DNA of 50,538 nucleotides from JABWBJ01 sp036507855 (lineage in GTDB: Bacteria; Gemmatimonadota; Gemmatimonadetes; Gemmatimonadales; Gemmatimonadaceae), in the NCBI GenBank assembly GCA_036507855.1, contig DATCIJ010000088.1:1-50538 (forward strand), written 5' to 3'. Positions 10,298 through 18,827 of this stretch are shown here, piece by piece. The notes beneath the pieces are model-generated. The model saw nothing but the letters and a program-made list of their open reading frames with translations. It had not been told where the DNA came from and ran no database searches. The first letter of the stretch is position 1, and each line of letters starts with the position of its first letter. The translations under genes were made by a program, and so were the position numbers.

Positions 10298-12172
10298 ATG
10301 CGGCAGGCTCCCGGCGCGGTGCTGGCCAAGGTGCCGCATCTCCCTGAAACTCCCGGCGTCTACCTGTGGAAGGATGCCGAGGGGAAGGTGCTCTACGTCG
10401 GCAAGGCGAAACGGCTGCGGTCGCGGGTCCGCAGCTACTTCACGGCCGATCACACGGGCAGCGTCAAGACGCAGGCCCTGCTGCGGCTGATCGAGGACGT
10501 CGACACGATCGTCGTGCCTGACGAGGCACACGCGCTCATCCTCGAGAACACGCTGATCAAGGAGCACCGGCCGCGCTTCAACATCGCCCTTCGCGACGAC
10601 AAGTCGTACCCGTACATCAAGGTGACGGTGGCCGAGCCGTTCCCCCGGGTCATCGTCACGCGGCGCTGGGTCGACGATGGTTCGCGCTACTTCGGGCCGT
10701 ACACTGACGTCGGCGCCATGCGTCGCGCGCTGAACGTCGTGAACCGGATCTTCACCGTCCGGTCCTGTCACTACGACCTGCCTGACGATGCTCCGGAGCG
10801 TCCCTGCCTGGACTACCACATCGGCCGGTGCCTGGCGCCCTGCGTCGGCCTGCAGTCGATGGCGGCCTACCGGATGATGATCGACGAAGTCCTGCTGTTC
10901 CTGGAAGGCAAGACGGCCGAAGTGGTCAAGCGCGTCAGGCAGCGGATGCAGAACGCCGCGAACGCGCTCGACTACGAACGCGCCGCGGAACTGCGTGACG
11001 CGTTGCAGCACCTGGAGCACATGGAGGAGCCGACCGTCGTGCTCCGCGTGGAAGGCGGTGACCAGGATGCGGTCGGATTCGCGCGCGACGGCGATGACGC
11101 CTGTGTGGTCGTTCTGCGCGTCCGGGGCGGCAAGCTGGTGGCCCGCGACCAGCGGTTCCTCGAGAACGTCGAAGGGGAATCCGACGGCGCCATCCTGTCG
11201 GCGTTTCTCGCCGGACCATATCTGCTGTCGAGCGATCGCGCGGCGGAACTGCTGATACCGGTGGACTTCGAGGACCGTGCGCTTCTCGAGGACTCGATGG
11301 GCACGACCAGGATCCGGATCCCGCAGCGCGGTCCGCGTCGCGAACTGCTCGACCTGGCGGAACAGAACGCGAGGCACCTGCTGGAAGAATTCAAGCTGGC
11401 GTCGTCCGAAGCCGAAGAGCGCGCGACCAACCCGGTCTACGAGCTGCAGCGTGAGCTCGGACTCACGCGAGTGCCGCGCAGCCTGGTCTGCTTCGATATT
11501 TCCACGAACCACGGCACGGACACGGTCGCGTCCTGCGTCTGGTTCGAGAACGGTCGGCCCCGCCGCGCTGAGTATCGGAAATTCCGCATCAAGACGGTGG
11601 AAGGCGCCGACGATTTCGCGTCCATGCGCGAGGTGATCGGACGGTACTTTCGCCGTCGCGTCGAGGAAGAGAAGCCGCTTCCCGATCTGGTGGTCGTCGA
11701 CGGCGGTCGCGGGCAGCTCTCCGCGGCGCAGCAGGCGTTGACTGCAGTGCCCGGCGCCGATCTACCGCTCGTCAGCCTGGCGAAGAAGGACGAAGAGGTC
11801 TTCATCCCCGGACGCCTCGAGTCGCTCCGTCTGCCGCGACGTTCGCCGGCGCTGCGCCTTCTGCAGCAGGCCCGCGATGAAGCCCATCGCTTTGCCATCA
11901 CGTTCAACCGCACGCGCCGCAAGGCGCGGACGGTGACTTCGCGCCTCCTCGAACTTCCAGGCATCGGGCCGAAGAAACGGCGCGCTCTGCTCACGGCATT
12001 CGGATCGCTCGAGGGAGTCCGTGGGGCATCGCCGGCGGCCATCGCGGCGATTCCCGGATTCTCGGTATCCTCGGCGACGCGCCTGCTCGACGCCCTGCGC
12101 GAGACAACGCACCTCACGACCGCGCCGGGCGTTCCCCCGGCACCTAACGACATTCCCACTTCCGAACCGTGA
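10298..12172 (+). CDS. uvrC: Excinuclease ABC subunit C (UvrC)
   Basis: Nuclease subunit of nucleotide excision repair, making both incisions. It is 624 residues from the ATG at 10298, with a GGGGAGA ribosome site upstream. Domains in order: GIY-YIG nuclease (TPGVYLWKD, VLYVGKAKRLRSRV, residues 15-100), UVR motif (NALDYERAAELRDAL, about 210-245), RNase H-like domain (CFDISTNHGTDTV, VVDGGRGQLSAAQ) and C-terminal helix-hairpin-helix (LELPGIGPKKRRALL). The larger open frame upstream only overlaps murJ and is not used. GTGA overlap with thrC. Confidence 0.95.
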   Translation: MRQAPGAVLAKVPHLPETPGVYLWKDAEGKVLYVGKAKRLRSRVRSYFTADHTGSVKTQALLRLIEDVDTIVVPDEAHALILENTLIKEHRPRFNIALRDDKSYPYIKVTVAEPFPRVIVTRRWVDDGSRYFGPYTDVGAMRRALNVVNRIFTVRSCHYDLPDDAPERPCLDYHIGRCLAPCVGLQSMAAYRMMIDEVLLFLEGKTAEVVKRVRQRMQNAANALDYERAAELRDALQHLEHMEEPTVVLRVEGGDQDAVGFARDGDDACVVVLRVRGGKLVARDQRFLENVEGESDGAILSAFLAGPYLLSSDRAAELLIPVDFEDRALLEDSMGTTRIRIPQRGPRRELLDLAEQNARHLLEEFKLASSEAEERATNPVYELQRELGLTRVPRSLVCFDISTNHGTDTVASCVWFENGRPRRAEYRKFRIKTVEGADDFASMREVIGRYFRRRVEEEKPLPDLVVVDGGRGQLSAAQQALTAVPGADLPLVSLAKKDEEVFIPGRLESLRLPRRSPALRLLQQARDEAHRFAITFNRTRRKARTVTSRLLELPGIGPKKRRALLTAFGSLEGVRGASPAAIAAIPGFSVSSATRLLDALRETTHLTTAPGVPPAPNDIPTSEP

Positions 12173-13308
12173 CAACCTGGATCCTGAGTTGCTCGTCCTG
12201 CGGCCATCAGGAGCCGCAGGATGCCGGCGTTGGCCTGTGTCCGCGCTGCAGTCAGCCGTTCCTCGTGCGATTCAGCTCGGCGCCTCCAGCGCGCGGCAGG
12301 ATCCTCGCGCGGTGGGACCTCTGGCGGTACGCGGCGGCATTGCCGATAGGCGACGAGGAGTCGCCGGTCTGCCTGGGTGAAGGCGTAACGCCGCTCATTG
12401 AATCGCCGGAGCTGGCGCGAGTCGCCGGCGTTCGGCGCTTGTGGGTGAAGGATGAAGGCGTGAATCCGACGGCGTCATTCAAGGCGCGCGGACTCGCCGC
12501 GGCGGTCACGCGCGCGAAGGCGCGTCGCGTGCCCGGGTTGGTGGTTCCGACGGCGGGCAACGCTGGAGCCGCGCTGGCCGCCTATGGTGCGGCGGCGGGA
12601 ATCCCGGTTCGTGTCTATGCGCCCGCGACGACACCGCGTCCCATTCTCGACACGATCCGCGCGATGGGCGTGGAGCTGAAGACCGTGGATGGCCACATCG
12701 GCGATGCCGGCAGACTCTCCACCGAGTTTGCCCAGCAGAGCGGGTACTTCAATGTGGCCACGCTGCGTGAGCCCTACCGCGTCGAAGGGAACAAGACGCT
12801 CGCGCTGGAACTCGCCGAGCAACTCGACTGGAAGCTGCCTGATGCGGTGGTTTACCCGACAGGCGGTGGTGAAGGCGTCATCGGGATGTGGAAGGCCTTC
12901 GGCGAAATGCGGGAGTGGGGTTGGACCGATGCGCCGAGTCCGAGGATCATTGTCGCTCAGGCGGAGGGGTGCGCGCCAATCGTGAAAGCGTTTGCCGACG
13001 GAGCCGATCGGGCAACTCCGTGGGAGAATCCGATGACTCACGCCGCGGGCCTGCGCGTGCCCAGCCCCCTCGGCGATCGACTCGTCCTGCGGGCCATTCG
13101 CGAGACTGATGGCGCCGCCGCCGCCGCTTCGGAGGAGTCCATTCGAACGGCGACACGGACAATCGCTGCGACGACTGGAATCGATGCGGCACCGGAGGGC
13201 GGCTGTGGGCTGGCCGTCCTGACCGATCTGGTGCGACGGGGACGAGTGGACCCAGGGTCGCAGGTCGTGCTCTACAACACGGGAAGTGGAGCCTCGTATC
13301 GCTCGTAG
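12169..13308 (+). CDS. thrC: Threonine synthase
   Basis: PLP enzyme converting O-phosphohomoserine to threonine. The 379-residue protein carries an N-terminal zinc-ribbon-like pair (Cys8/Cys11 and Cys24/Cys27), typical of one ThrC subgroup. The PLP lysine is in NPTASFKARG (Lys105), and the phosphate-cradle glycine-rich loop is VVYPTGGGEG. The GTG start overlaps the uvrC stop. A cystathionine synthase-like PLP enzyme is less likely given the zinc ribbon. Confidence 0.9.
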   Translation: MTTWILSCSSCGHQEPQDAGVGLCPRCSQPFLVRFSSAPPARGRILARWDLWRYAAALPIGDEESPVCLGEGVTPLIESPELARVAGVRRLWVKDEGVNPTASFKARGLAAAVTRAKARRVPGLVVPTAGNAGAALAAYGAAAGIPVRVYAPATTPRPILDTIRAMGVELKTVDGHIGDAGRLSTEFAQQSGYFNVATLREPYRVEGNKTLALELAEQLDWKLPDAVVYPTGGGEGVIGMWKAFGEMREWGWTDAPSPRIIVAQAEGCAPIVKAFADGADRATPWENPMTHAAGLRVPSPLGDRLVLRAIRETDGAAAAASEESIRTATRTIAATTGIDAAPEGGCGLAVLTDLVRRGRVDPGSQVVLYNTGSGASYRS

Positions 13309-13363
13309 TCAGAACGCGATCCGCTGGCACATGGCCGGCCGAAGCATGTAAACTTCAGGACCT

Positions 13364-14530
13364 GTGACTATCGCGATTCTCGATCCGTTCAGCGGCATTT
13401 CCGGCGACATGACCCTGGGCGCCCTCGTTGGTGTCGGTCTGGAGCCGGGTTGGCTGCGGGCCCTTCCGACCCGTTTGGGTCTGGAGGGGATTGGCGTTCG
13501 TGTGGATTCTGCGATGCGGGGTGGTGTCGCCTGCACCAAGGTCGATTTCGACATACCTCCCCAGCCTCACGGCCGGCACTTGAAGCAGATCAGGGAACTC
13601 GTGAACCGGGCTGAGGCACCAGCGTCTGTCAGGGAAAAGGCTGACCTGGCCTTCACAGCGATCGCCGAAGTCGAGGCGGAGGTTCACGGCACGACCATCG
13701 ACCGCGTCCATTTGCACGAGGTTGGCGCCGTGGACGCGATCCTTGACGTCATGGGCTCCATCTGGGGCCTGAGCGAACTGGGGGTGTCACGCGTTTACTG
13801 TGGCGTGATTACGATGGGAGATGGCTCCGTCAACACCGAGCACGGCGTGCTGCCAGTTCCAGCCCCGGCAACCTTGCGGCTTCTCGAAGGACAAGCTGTG
13901 CGCCCCGGTCCGGAGGGATCGGGAGAATTGGTGACTCCGACGGGAGCGGCGCTCGTGCGCGTGCTCTCCGAGGGACCTCCGCCGGCGCACGTACCCGTTC
14001 GAAGCGGGTACGGAGCAGGTACGAAGGACTTCTCGAATCGTCCGAATGCGCTTCGCATCGTGCTCGCTGACGCGATGGAATCGACCATCGATGCGGAAAC
14101 ACTCGTCTGGTTGGCGACGGACCTCGATGACATGTCCGCCGAGCACGTCGCGAACGCGTCCGAGCGCCTGCGCGAGCTGGGCGCTCTGGACGTGACTGCG
14201 ACCGCAGTGCAGATGAAGAAAGGCCGGATGGGAGTCCGGCTTGAGGTACTTGCCCGGCCGGCGCTGGCGCGCCGGCTCGAGGACGAGTTGTTCGCGACAA
14301 CGACCACGCTCGGCGTTCGCCGGACGTCGGTCGAGCGGCGCGCGCTGCGCCGTGAGCAGCGCACGGTCGAAGTGCTTGGTCATGCCGTGCGCGTGAAGGT
14401 GGCTACTCTGCCTGGCGGTGGCCAGCGCGGAAAGCCTGAATACGAGGATGTGCAGGTGGTGTCGCGCGCGACCGGACGGTCGCTCGGCGACGTCACATCA
14501 CTGGCGCTAGCCGCGGCGGAGCGCGAGTAA
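13364..14530 (+). CDS. larC: LarC family nickel-insertion protein (nickel-pincer cofactor biosynthesis)
   Basis: LarC inserts nickel into the pyridinium-dithiocarboxylate mononucleotide cofactor used by lactate racemase and relatives (CTP-dependent). The single 388-residue frame has the N-terminal FSGISGDMTLGAL motif, a histidine-containing HLHEVGAVDAILD segment, and a C-terminal domain (TDLDDMSAEHVA). Some firmicutes split this gene by frameshifting; here it is continuous. larA, larB and larE are not in the window. A weak promoter-like pair (GGCACA, 17 nt, TAAACT) lies just upstream of the GTG. Confidence 0.88.
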   Translation: MTIAILDPFSGISGDMTLGALVGVGLEPGWLRALPTRLGLEGIGVRVDSAMRGGVACTKVDFDIPPQPHGRHLKQIRELVNRAEAPASVREKADLAFTAIAEVEAEVHGTTIDRVHLHEVGAVDAILDVMGSIWGLSELGVSRVYCGVITMGDGSVNTEHGVLPVPAPATLRLLEGQAVRPGPEGSGELVTPTGAALVRVLSEGPPPAHVPVRSGYGAGTKDFSNRPNALRIVLADAMESTIDAETLVWLATDLDDMSAEHVANASERLRELGALDVTATAVQMKKGRMGVRLEVLARPALARRLEDELFATTTTLGVRRTSVERRALRREQRTVEVLGHAVRVKVATLPGGGQRGKPEYEDVQVVSRATGRSLGDVTSLALAAAERE

Positions 14531-14547
14531 CGCCGAGCGTACCAACG

Positions 14548-14563
14548 CCGCGCGATAGCGCGG
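14548..14563 (+). terminator. GC-rich hairpin between larC and the TPR gene
   Basis: A perfect 6-bp stem (CCGCGC/GCGCGG) with a GATA loop lies 17 nt after the larC stop, followed by only three Ts. It could be a weak terminator or a processing/attenuation hairpin before the downstream ribosome site. Confidence 0.4.
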
Positions 14564-14585
14564 TTTCATCGTGAGGAGATCGATA

Positions 14586-16124
14586 ATGAGTGCAATCCGT
14601 TCTGCTTCGTTGGCCCTATCCCTGCTGGCGGCTGCCACGCTGCCCGCCATGGCCCAGGGCGAGGCCTGCCGCATCGATTACGGCAAGCCGGGCCAGGTGA
14701 AGGACGCCAACAAGGCGGTTGAAACGTCCGAGGTCATCGGCAAGCCGGAAGACAAGCGCAAGGCGTTTGTTCGCGCCGTGACGCTGCTGACCAAGGAGCC
14801 GGAGAAAGTCCGGGTCAACCAGGTCGCCGCGAACATGGTGCTGGGCCGCGCGCTGATCGACCTGGCTGGCCTGCCCGACATGCCGCGCACGGTGCGTCGC
14901 GGAGACATCGGCTTTACCCTGGACCCGGACGCGACGATCGATCTGCTGGCGACGGCGGACTCGCTGCTCGAGAGCGTCGAGTCCACCATGCCCGCGTGCA
15001 GGGAGGAAACTGAGGCGTGGCGCCGCGGCCCGTACAGCACGCTCGTGAACGACGCCGTGAACGCGTACAACGCGCAACAGATCGACTCGGCCGAGGCTGT
15101 GGTTCGTCGCGCGCTGATGATCTACGACGGTTATCCGGTCGCGTACTTCGGCTACAACATCCTCGGCAACATCCAGCAGTCGAAGGATGACATGCCGGGC
15201 GCCATCGCGTCGTTCAAGAAGGTGGCCGAGTTGATGAAGGGCGATACGTCCGTCGTCACCGACCGGAAGACGACGGTGATCCTCGTCGCGCAGCTCATGA
15301 TCGACCAGGGCGAAAAGGTCGAGGGTGAGGCGAGGACCGCATTGATGAACGAGGTCGTGACGTACCTGCAGGATTACCTGAAGGAGTTCCCGGGCGACAT
15401 GAAGGCGCAGTCCGCGATCGCTACTGCGCAGCTCAAGTCCGGTGACGTCACTGCGGCGCGCCGGCTGTTCGATGAAATGCTCGCCAACCCCGACAGGTAC
15501 ACGGACCTCAACCTGCTCGAAGCCGGCGTGGGTGCGGCGCGCGCGTCGCAGAACGCCATGGCGGCGCAACTGTTCGAGGCCGGCTTGAAGAAGAACCCGT
15601 ACTCACGCGACGGGTTGTTCAATCTGGCGACGGTCTATACCGACTCGTTGCTCGGGAAGATCGACCAGATCCCGGAAGTCCTGAAGCGACTCAATGCGGT
15701 CGATCCGGAGAATCCGGACAACGCCCAGCTGGGAGCCCTGTATTGGCAGGCGCGCGCGAGAATTCTGCGTGCTCCAGCGGAAGGCAAGGATCTCCCGGAT
15801 CCAGCGGCGGTCGCCTTCAAGATGGCCAACGACTCCTTGCTGCATTACTACGAGAAATACCAGAACGCGAAGGTGAAGGTATCGTTCAACCTCTTCAGCC
15901 ACGACGAAGGACGGCACGTGCTGGCCGGATCCATCGACAACCGTTCCGATGAAGAGAAGAGCTACACCATCAGGTTCGAGTTCATGGATGCCGCCGGAAC
16001 GGTGCTGGATACTCGTGAACTCAGCGTCGAAGGCGTGAAGGGGAAGGGAAGCAAGTCGTTCAGAGTCGAGCTGACCGACAAGCCAGGCGTCGCGGCATTT
16101 CGATACGCGCCATTCCCTTCGTGA
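14586..16124 (+). CDS. Exported TPR-repeat protein of unknown function
   Basis: 512 residues from the ATG at 14586, chosen because a GAGGAGA ribosome site lies 7 nt upstream. A clear Sec signal peptide (LALSLLAAATLPAMAQG) suggests cleavage after AMA near residue 22. The body is alpha-helical with tetratricopeptide-like repeats (for example AYFGYNILGNIQQSKDDMPGAIASFKKVAEL), followed by a C-terminal beta-rich domain (VSFNLFSHDEGRHVLAGSIDN). Probably a periplasmic or outer-membrane-associated scaffold. I do not recognise a specific family. It is followed by a strong hairpin. Confidence 0.75.
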   Translation: MSAIRSASLALSLLAAATLPAMAQGEACRIDYGKPGQVKDANKAVETSEVIGKPEDKRKAFVRAVTLLTKEPEKVRVNQVAANMVLGRALIDLAGLPDMPRTVRRGDIGFTLDPDATIDLLATADSLLESVESTMPACREETEAWRRGPYSTLVNDAVNAYNAQQIDSAEAVVRRALMIYDGYPVAYFGYNILGNIQQSKDDMPGAIASFKKVAELMKGDTSVVTDRKTTVILVAQLMIDQGEKVEGEARTALMNEVVTYLQDYLKEFPGDMKAQSAIATAQLKSGDVTAARRLFDEMLANPDRYTDLNLLEAGVGAARASQNAMAAQLFEAGLKKNPYSRDGLFNLATVYTDSLLGKIDQIPEVLKRLNAVDPENPDNAQLGALYWQARARILRAPAEGKDLPDPAAVAFKMANDSLLHYYEKYQNAKVKVSFNLFSHDEGRHVLAGSIDNRSDEEKSYTIRFEFMDAAGTVLDTRELSVEGVKGKGSKSFRVELTDKPGVAAFRYAPFPS

Positions 16125-16153
16125 TCTGGATCACATCTTACAGGTAGTTAATG

Positions 16154-16182
16154 CGGCGGCGTCGGGATTCCCGGCGCCGCCG
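16154..16182 (+). terminator. Long GC hairpin after the TPR gene
   Basis: A 13-bp stem (16154-16166 with 16170-16182, one G-T wobble) closes a 3-nt ATT loop 30 nt after the stop codon. There is no T-tract, so it may be an intrinsic terminator of the T-poor type seen in GC-rich bacteria, or an mRNA-stabilising hairpin. Confidence 0.55.
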
Positions 16183-16318
16183 TGTTGCATTCACGGTGGT
16201 CCTGGAGAAAAACCCTTCGAGTCGTGACCGGGTTGTTGTAGATTCCGTGCGCTGCCGGCGGGCCCATGTGCGCGCGCCGTCACGAATGCGTTACTGATCC
16301 ACCGAAATGGAGACACCA

Positions 16319-17275
16319 ATGCGCCGTTTGATGACCCTCGCGCTCCCCCTCGCGCTGCTGACGGCGTGCGATCGGGGAACGCCTCTCCCCGGGTCGCCGT
16401 CTGACACGGGTCTTGCACTCGCGCGATCGTCGCGGGCAAAGGACTCGCTCATCATCCTGAAGGACTCGCTGCTTGCTGACCGGCAGCGTCAGTTGAGCCT
16501 GCAGAGCCAGATCATCGGAGATGCCACAGCGAGCGCGCGGCTCGTCGCCGAAATCGAGCGTGACCTGTCACGCGTTCGCTCGCTTCGCGTGCAGGGAGAC
16601 ACCTCGCAGATCGAGTCCGCCATCCAGTCCACTTCGGCCACGCTGGCGACCGTGCAGAAGAAGGTCACGGCGCTGATCAACCGGCTGAACGCCAGCGAAG
16701 CGCGCCTTCGCCAGATCCGCAATGACAGCGCGTCACACGCCGCGACCGACGCCGCCGCCATGGCTCAGCTCCGTGAGCACGAGCAGTCCCTCGCCGCACT
16801 GCGGGCCACGGTCGAGCAGCAACGCACCGAGATCACGATGCTCGAGCAGAAGGTGGACAGCGTTGTCCGGGCGAACATCGTGCTGGTCAGCCAGCGCGAC
16901 TCCGTGATCATCGTGGCGAACACCTTTGCGGCGCGCGAGGACTCGGTGTTTGTGGTGATTGGCAGTGAACGAGAGCTCGCGCAGAAGGGTCTCGTTCGGC
17001 GCGAGGGCGGCACGCTCCTGATGTTCGGCCGGGGCAAGACACTTGTGCCGGGTCGGACGCTCGACCCTTCTCATTTCACGATCCTGTCAAAAGCCCGCGA
17101 CCGCCAGATCATGCTGCCGCGTGCGGACAAGGATTACCGAATCGTGTCGCGCCAGGCGCTCGAGTTCACGGACTTGACCAAGCCCCGTGATGCGGTGGTC
17201 AGGGGGACACTCACGATCACCGACAGCGAGCGCTTCTGGGCTCCGTCGAAGTTCCTGATTCTGGTCGAGAAGTAA
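16319..17275 (+). CDS. Coiled-coil lipoprotein of unknown function
   Basis: 318 residues from the ATG at 16319, which has GGAG six bases upstream (the ATG at 16307 overlaps that site). The N-terminus is a lipoprotein signal with lipobox LLTAC (lipidated Cys17). Residues about 40-200 are heptad-like coiled coil rich in Q, S, R and D, alternating with basic residues. The last 100 residues form a compact beta-rich domain (GGTLLMFGRGKTLVPGRTLD) ending LILVEK. Likely anchored to a membrane facing the periplasm. Monocistronic: a hairpin lies before it and a strong terminator after it. No specific function recognised. Confidence 0.7.
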   Translation: MRRLMTLALPLALLTACDRGTPLPGSPSDTGLALARSSRAKDSLIILKDSLLADRQRQLSLQSQIIGDATASARLVAEIERDLSRVRSLRVQGDTSQIESAIQSTSATLATVQKKVTALINRLNASEARLRQIRNDSASHAATDAAAMAQLREHEQSLAALRATVEQQRTEITMLEQKVDSVVRANIVLVSQRDSVIIVANTFAAREDSVFVVIGSERELAQKGLVRREGGTLLMFGRGKTLVPGRTLDPSHFTILSKARDRQIMLPRADKDYRIVSRQALEFTDLTKPRDAVVRGTLTITDSERFWAPSKFLILVEK

Positions 17276-17286
17276 GAGGGACGCGC

Positions 17287-17331
17287 AAAAAAGAACCGGG
17301 TGCCTTGCTGGCACCCGGTTCTCTTTTTTTT
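17287..17331. terminator. Strong intrinsic terminator, probably bidirectional
   Basis: A perfect 13-bp stem (17292-17304 with 17310-17322) closes a 5-nt loop, with an A-run before it and a run of eight Ts after it. It ends the lipoprotein gene; the flanking A-tract would allow function on the other strand too. Confidence 0.95.
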
Positions 17332-17415
17332 CTTGTGCCTGGTCGGCTGCAGTTTCAAGTCAGTCCGCATGTAAGGCGGACCATGAGGCGGAGCGGTCAA
17401 AGTCCTTTGGATTCA

Positions 17416-17444
17416 TTGATTTCGCGACTCGGGCCTGCTAAGAT
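17416..17444 (+). promoter_or_regulatory. Sigma-70-type promoter for the DUF512-der operon
   Basis: TTGATT (17416-17421) and TAAGAT (17439-17444) are separated by exactly 17 nt, shortly after a strong terminator and about 85 nt before the next start codon. Elements and spacing match the sigma-70 consensus well; promoter activity is inferred. Confidence 0.6.
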
Positions 17445-17528
17445 GGTTGAGCATCGCGCCGCCCGGCGTTCGATGAATTCCTGGGGAAGACGCCATCGCC
17501 GTCATCCCTTGTTTCTCTAGCGGCAGAC

Positions 17529-18827
17529 ATGGTCACAGTCGCCCGAGTCCGCCCCGGCACAATCGCCGATGAGCTGGGGATCAAGCCCGGAACCGAATTG
17601 CTGGCAGTGAACGGACGCGAGGTCGATGACTTCCTTGATTGGGAGTTCCTGACCGCGGACGATGCACTGCTCGTTCACGCTCGCCTTCCCGACGGCGTGG
17701 AAGTGGAGTTCGACATCGAACGACCCGAGGGCGAACCCCTGGGTGTGGAGCTGGTCCCTCCTTCCGTTCGCCGCTGTGCCAATCGATGCGAGTTCTGCTT
17801 CATCGAAGGCCTGCCAAAGGGGCTCCGGCGGAACCTGTACATCCGGGACGACGACTACCGCCTGTCGTTTGCCTATGGCAACTTCGCGACGCTCTCCAAC
17901 CTGAAGGAGCGCGACGAGCGGAGGATCGTGGAGTACCGGCTCTCACCCCTTTATGTGTCAGTGCACGCCACGCCGTGGGAGGCGCGGAAGCTCCTGCTCA
18001 ACAATCCGCGCGTTCCCAACATCCTGGAACAGCTGACCCGACTTGCCCGGCATGGGATTCAGTTCCACGGCCAGATGGTGGTGGTGCCCGGCCTCAACGA
18101 CGGTGAGGTCCTGGAGGCCACGTTGACCGACCTCTGGAACCTCGGAGATGCCGTCATCACGGTGGCCGTGGTGCCCGTGGGTCTCACGCAGTTCAATCAC
18201 CTGTTCAAGGGCGAGTCGATGGGGCGGGACCACGCGTCGCGCCTGCTCGCGGCCGTGAACCGCTGGGGCGACCGCGCGCTCGAGGAGCGTGGTAACCGGT
18301 GGGTGTTTGGGTCGGACGAGCTGTACCTGCTCGCCGGCGAGCCGCTGCCTGACGCGGGCTTCTACGAGGACTTCCCGCAGATCGAGAACGGCGTTGGGGC
18401 GGTGGCTTCACTCCGTGCGCGGCTGAACGAAGGCCTCGAGTCCCTGCCGATCATGGCGGGCCGCCGCATCGGCGTGGTCACGGGTACGGCGATGGCACCG
18501 ATGATGGGTGAGCTCGTCCGCCGCATCGAGGAACGCTCGCAGGCGCGCTTCGAGGTCATACGCACCGAGAACTCCCTCTTCGGGCCAGGTGTCACCACGG
18601 CGGGGTTGCTCGTGGGCGCGGACATGCGTCGCGTGCTGGCACACCGCCACGACCTTGATCTCGTGCTCATCCCGGCCGAGTCCATCAACGACGACGGCTT
18701 CTTTCTCGACGACGACACGTTTGAATCGCTTCGAGGCGCAGTCCCGATGCCGATCCTTGCGTCGTACGATTTCGTGGATGTCCTGGCGGGTGAACCGGAC
18801 GACGCGGTCATGGTGGGTTCCGCGTGA
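17529..18827 (+). CDS. PDZ-radical SAM protein, DUF512 family
   Basis: 432 residues. A PDZ-like N-terminus (VRPGTIADELGIKPGTELLAVNG, residues 7-29 in part) is followed by a radical-SAM cluster motif C-x3-C-x2-C (Cys83, Cys87, Cys90) and the conserved block IRDDDYRLSFAYGN. The C-terminus carries the DUF512 domain (VVTGTAMAPMM, LFGPGVTTAGLL). The family is widespread but its substrate is, to my knowledge, not established. It often lies beside der, as here (GTGA overlap), which hints at a link with ribosome assembly or translation. No strong ribosome site is seen before the ATG. Confidence 0.85.
   Translation: MVTVARVRPGTIADELGIKPGTELLAVNGREVDDFLDWEFLTADDALLVHARLPDGVEVEFDIERPEGEPLGVELVPPSVRRCANRCEFCFIEGLPKGLRRNLYIRDDDYRLSFAYGNFATLSNLKERDERRIVEYRLSPLYVSVHATPWEARKLLLNNPRVPNILEQLTRLARHGIQFHGQMVVVPGLNDGEVLEATLTDLWNLGDAVITVAVVPVGLTQFNHLFKGESMGRDHASRLLAAVNRWGDRALEERGNRWVFGSDELYLLAGEPLPDAGFYEDFPQIENGVGAVASLRARLNEGLESLPIMAGRRIGVVTGTAMAPMMGELVRRIEERSQARFEVIRTENSLFGPGVTTAGLLVGADMRRVLAHRHDLDLVLIPAESINDDGFFLDDDTFESLRGAVPMPILASYDFVDVLAGEPDDAVMVGSA

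Noticed and set aside
13364..14530. Programmed frameshift in larC as in Lactobacillus
   Set aside because: The gene reads as one continuous frame of 388 residues covering both domains.
16238..16255. Promoter before the lipoprotein gene (TAGATT as a -10)
   Set aside because: No acceptable -35 hexamer lies at 16-18 nt; the match is too weak to list.
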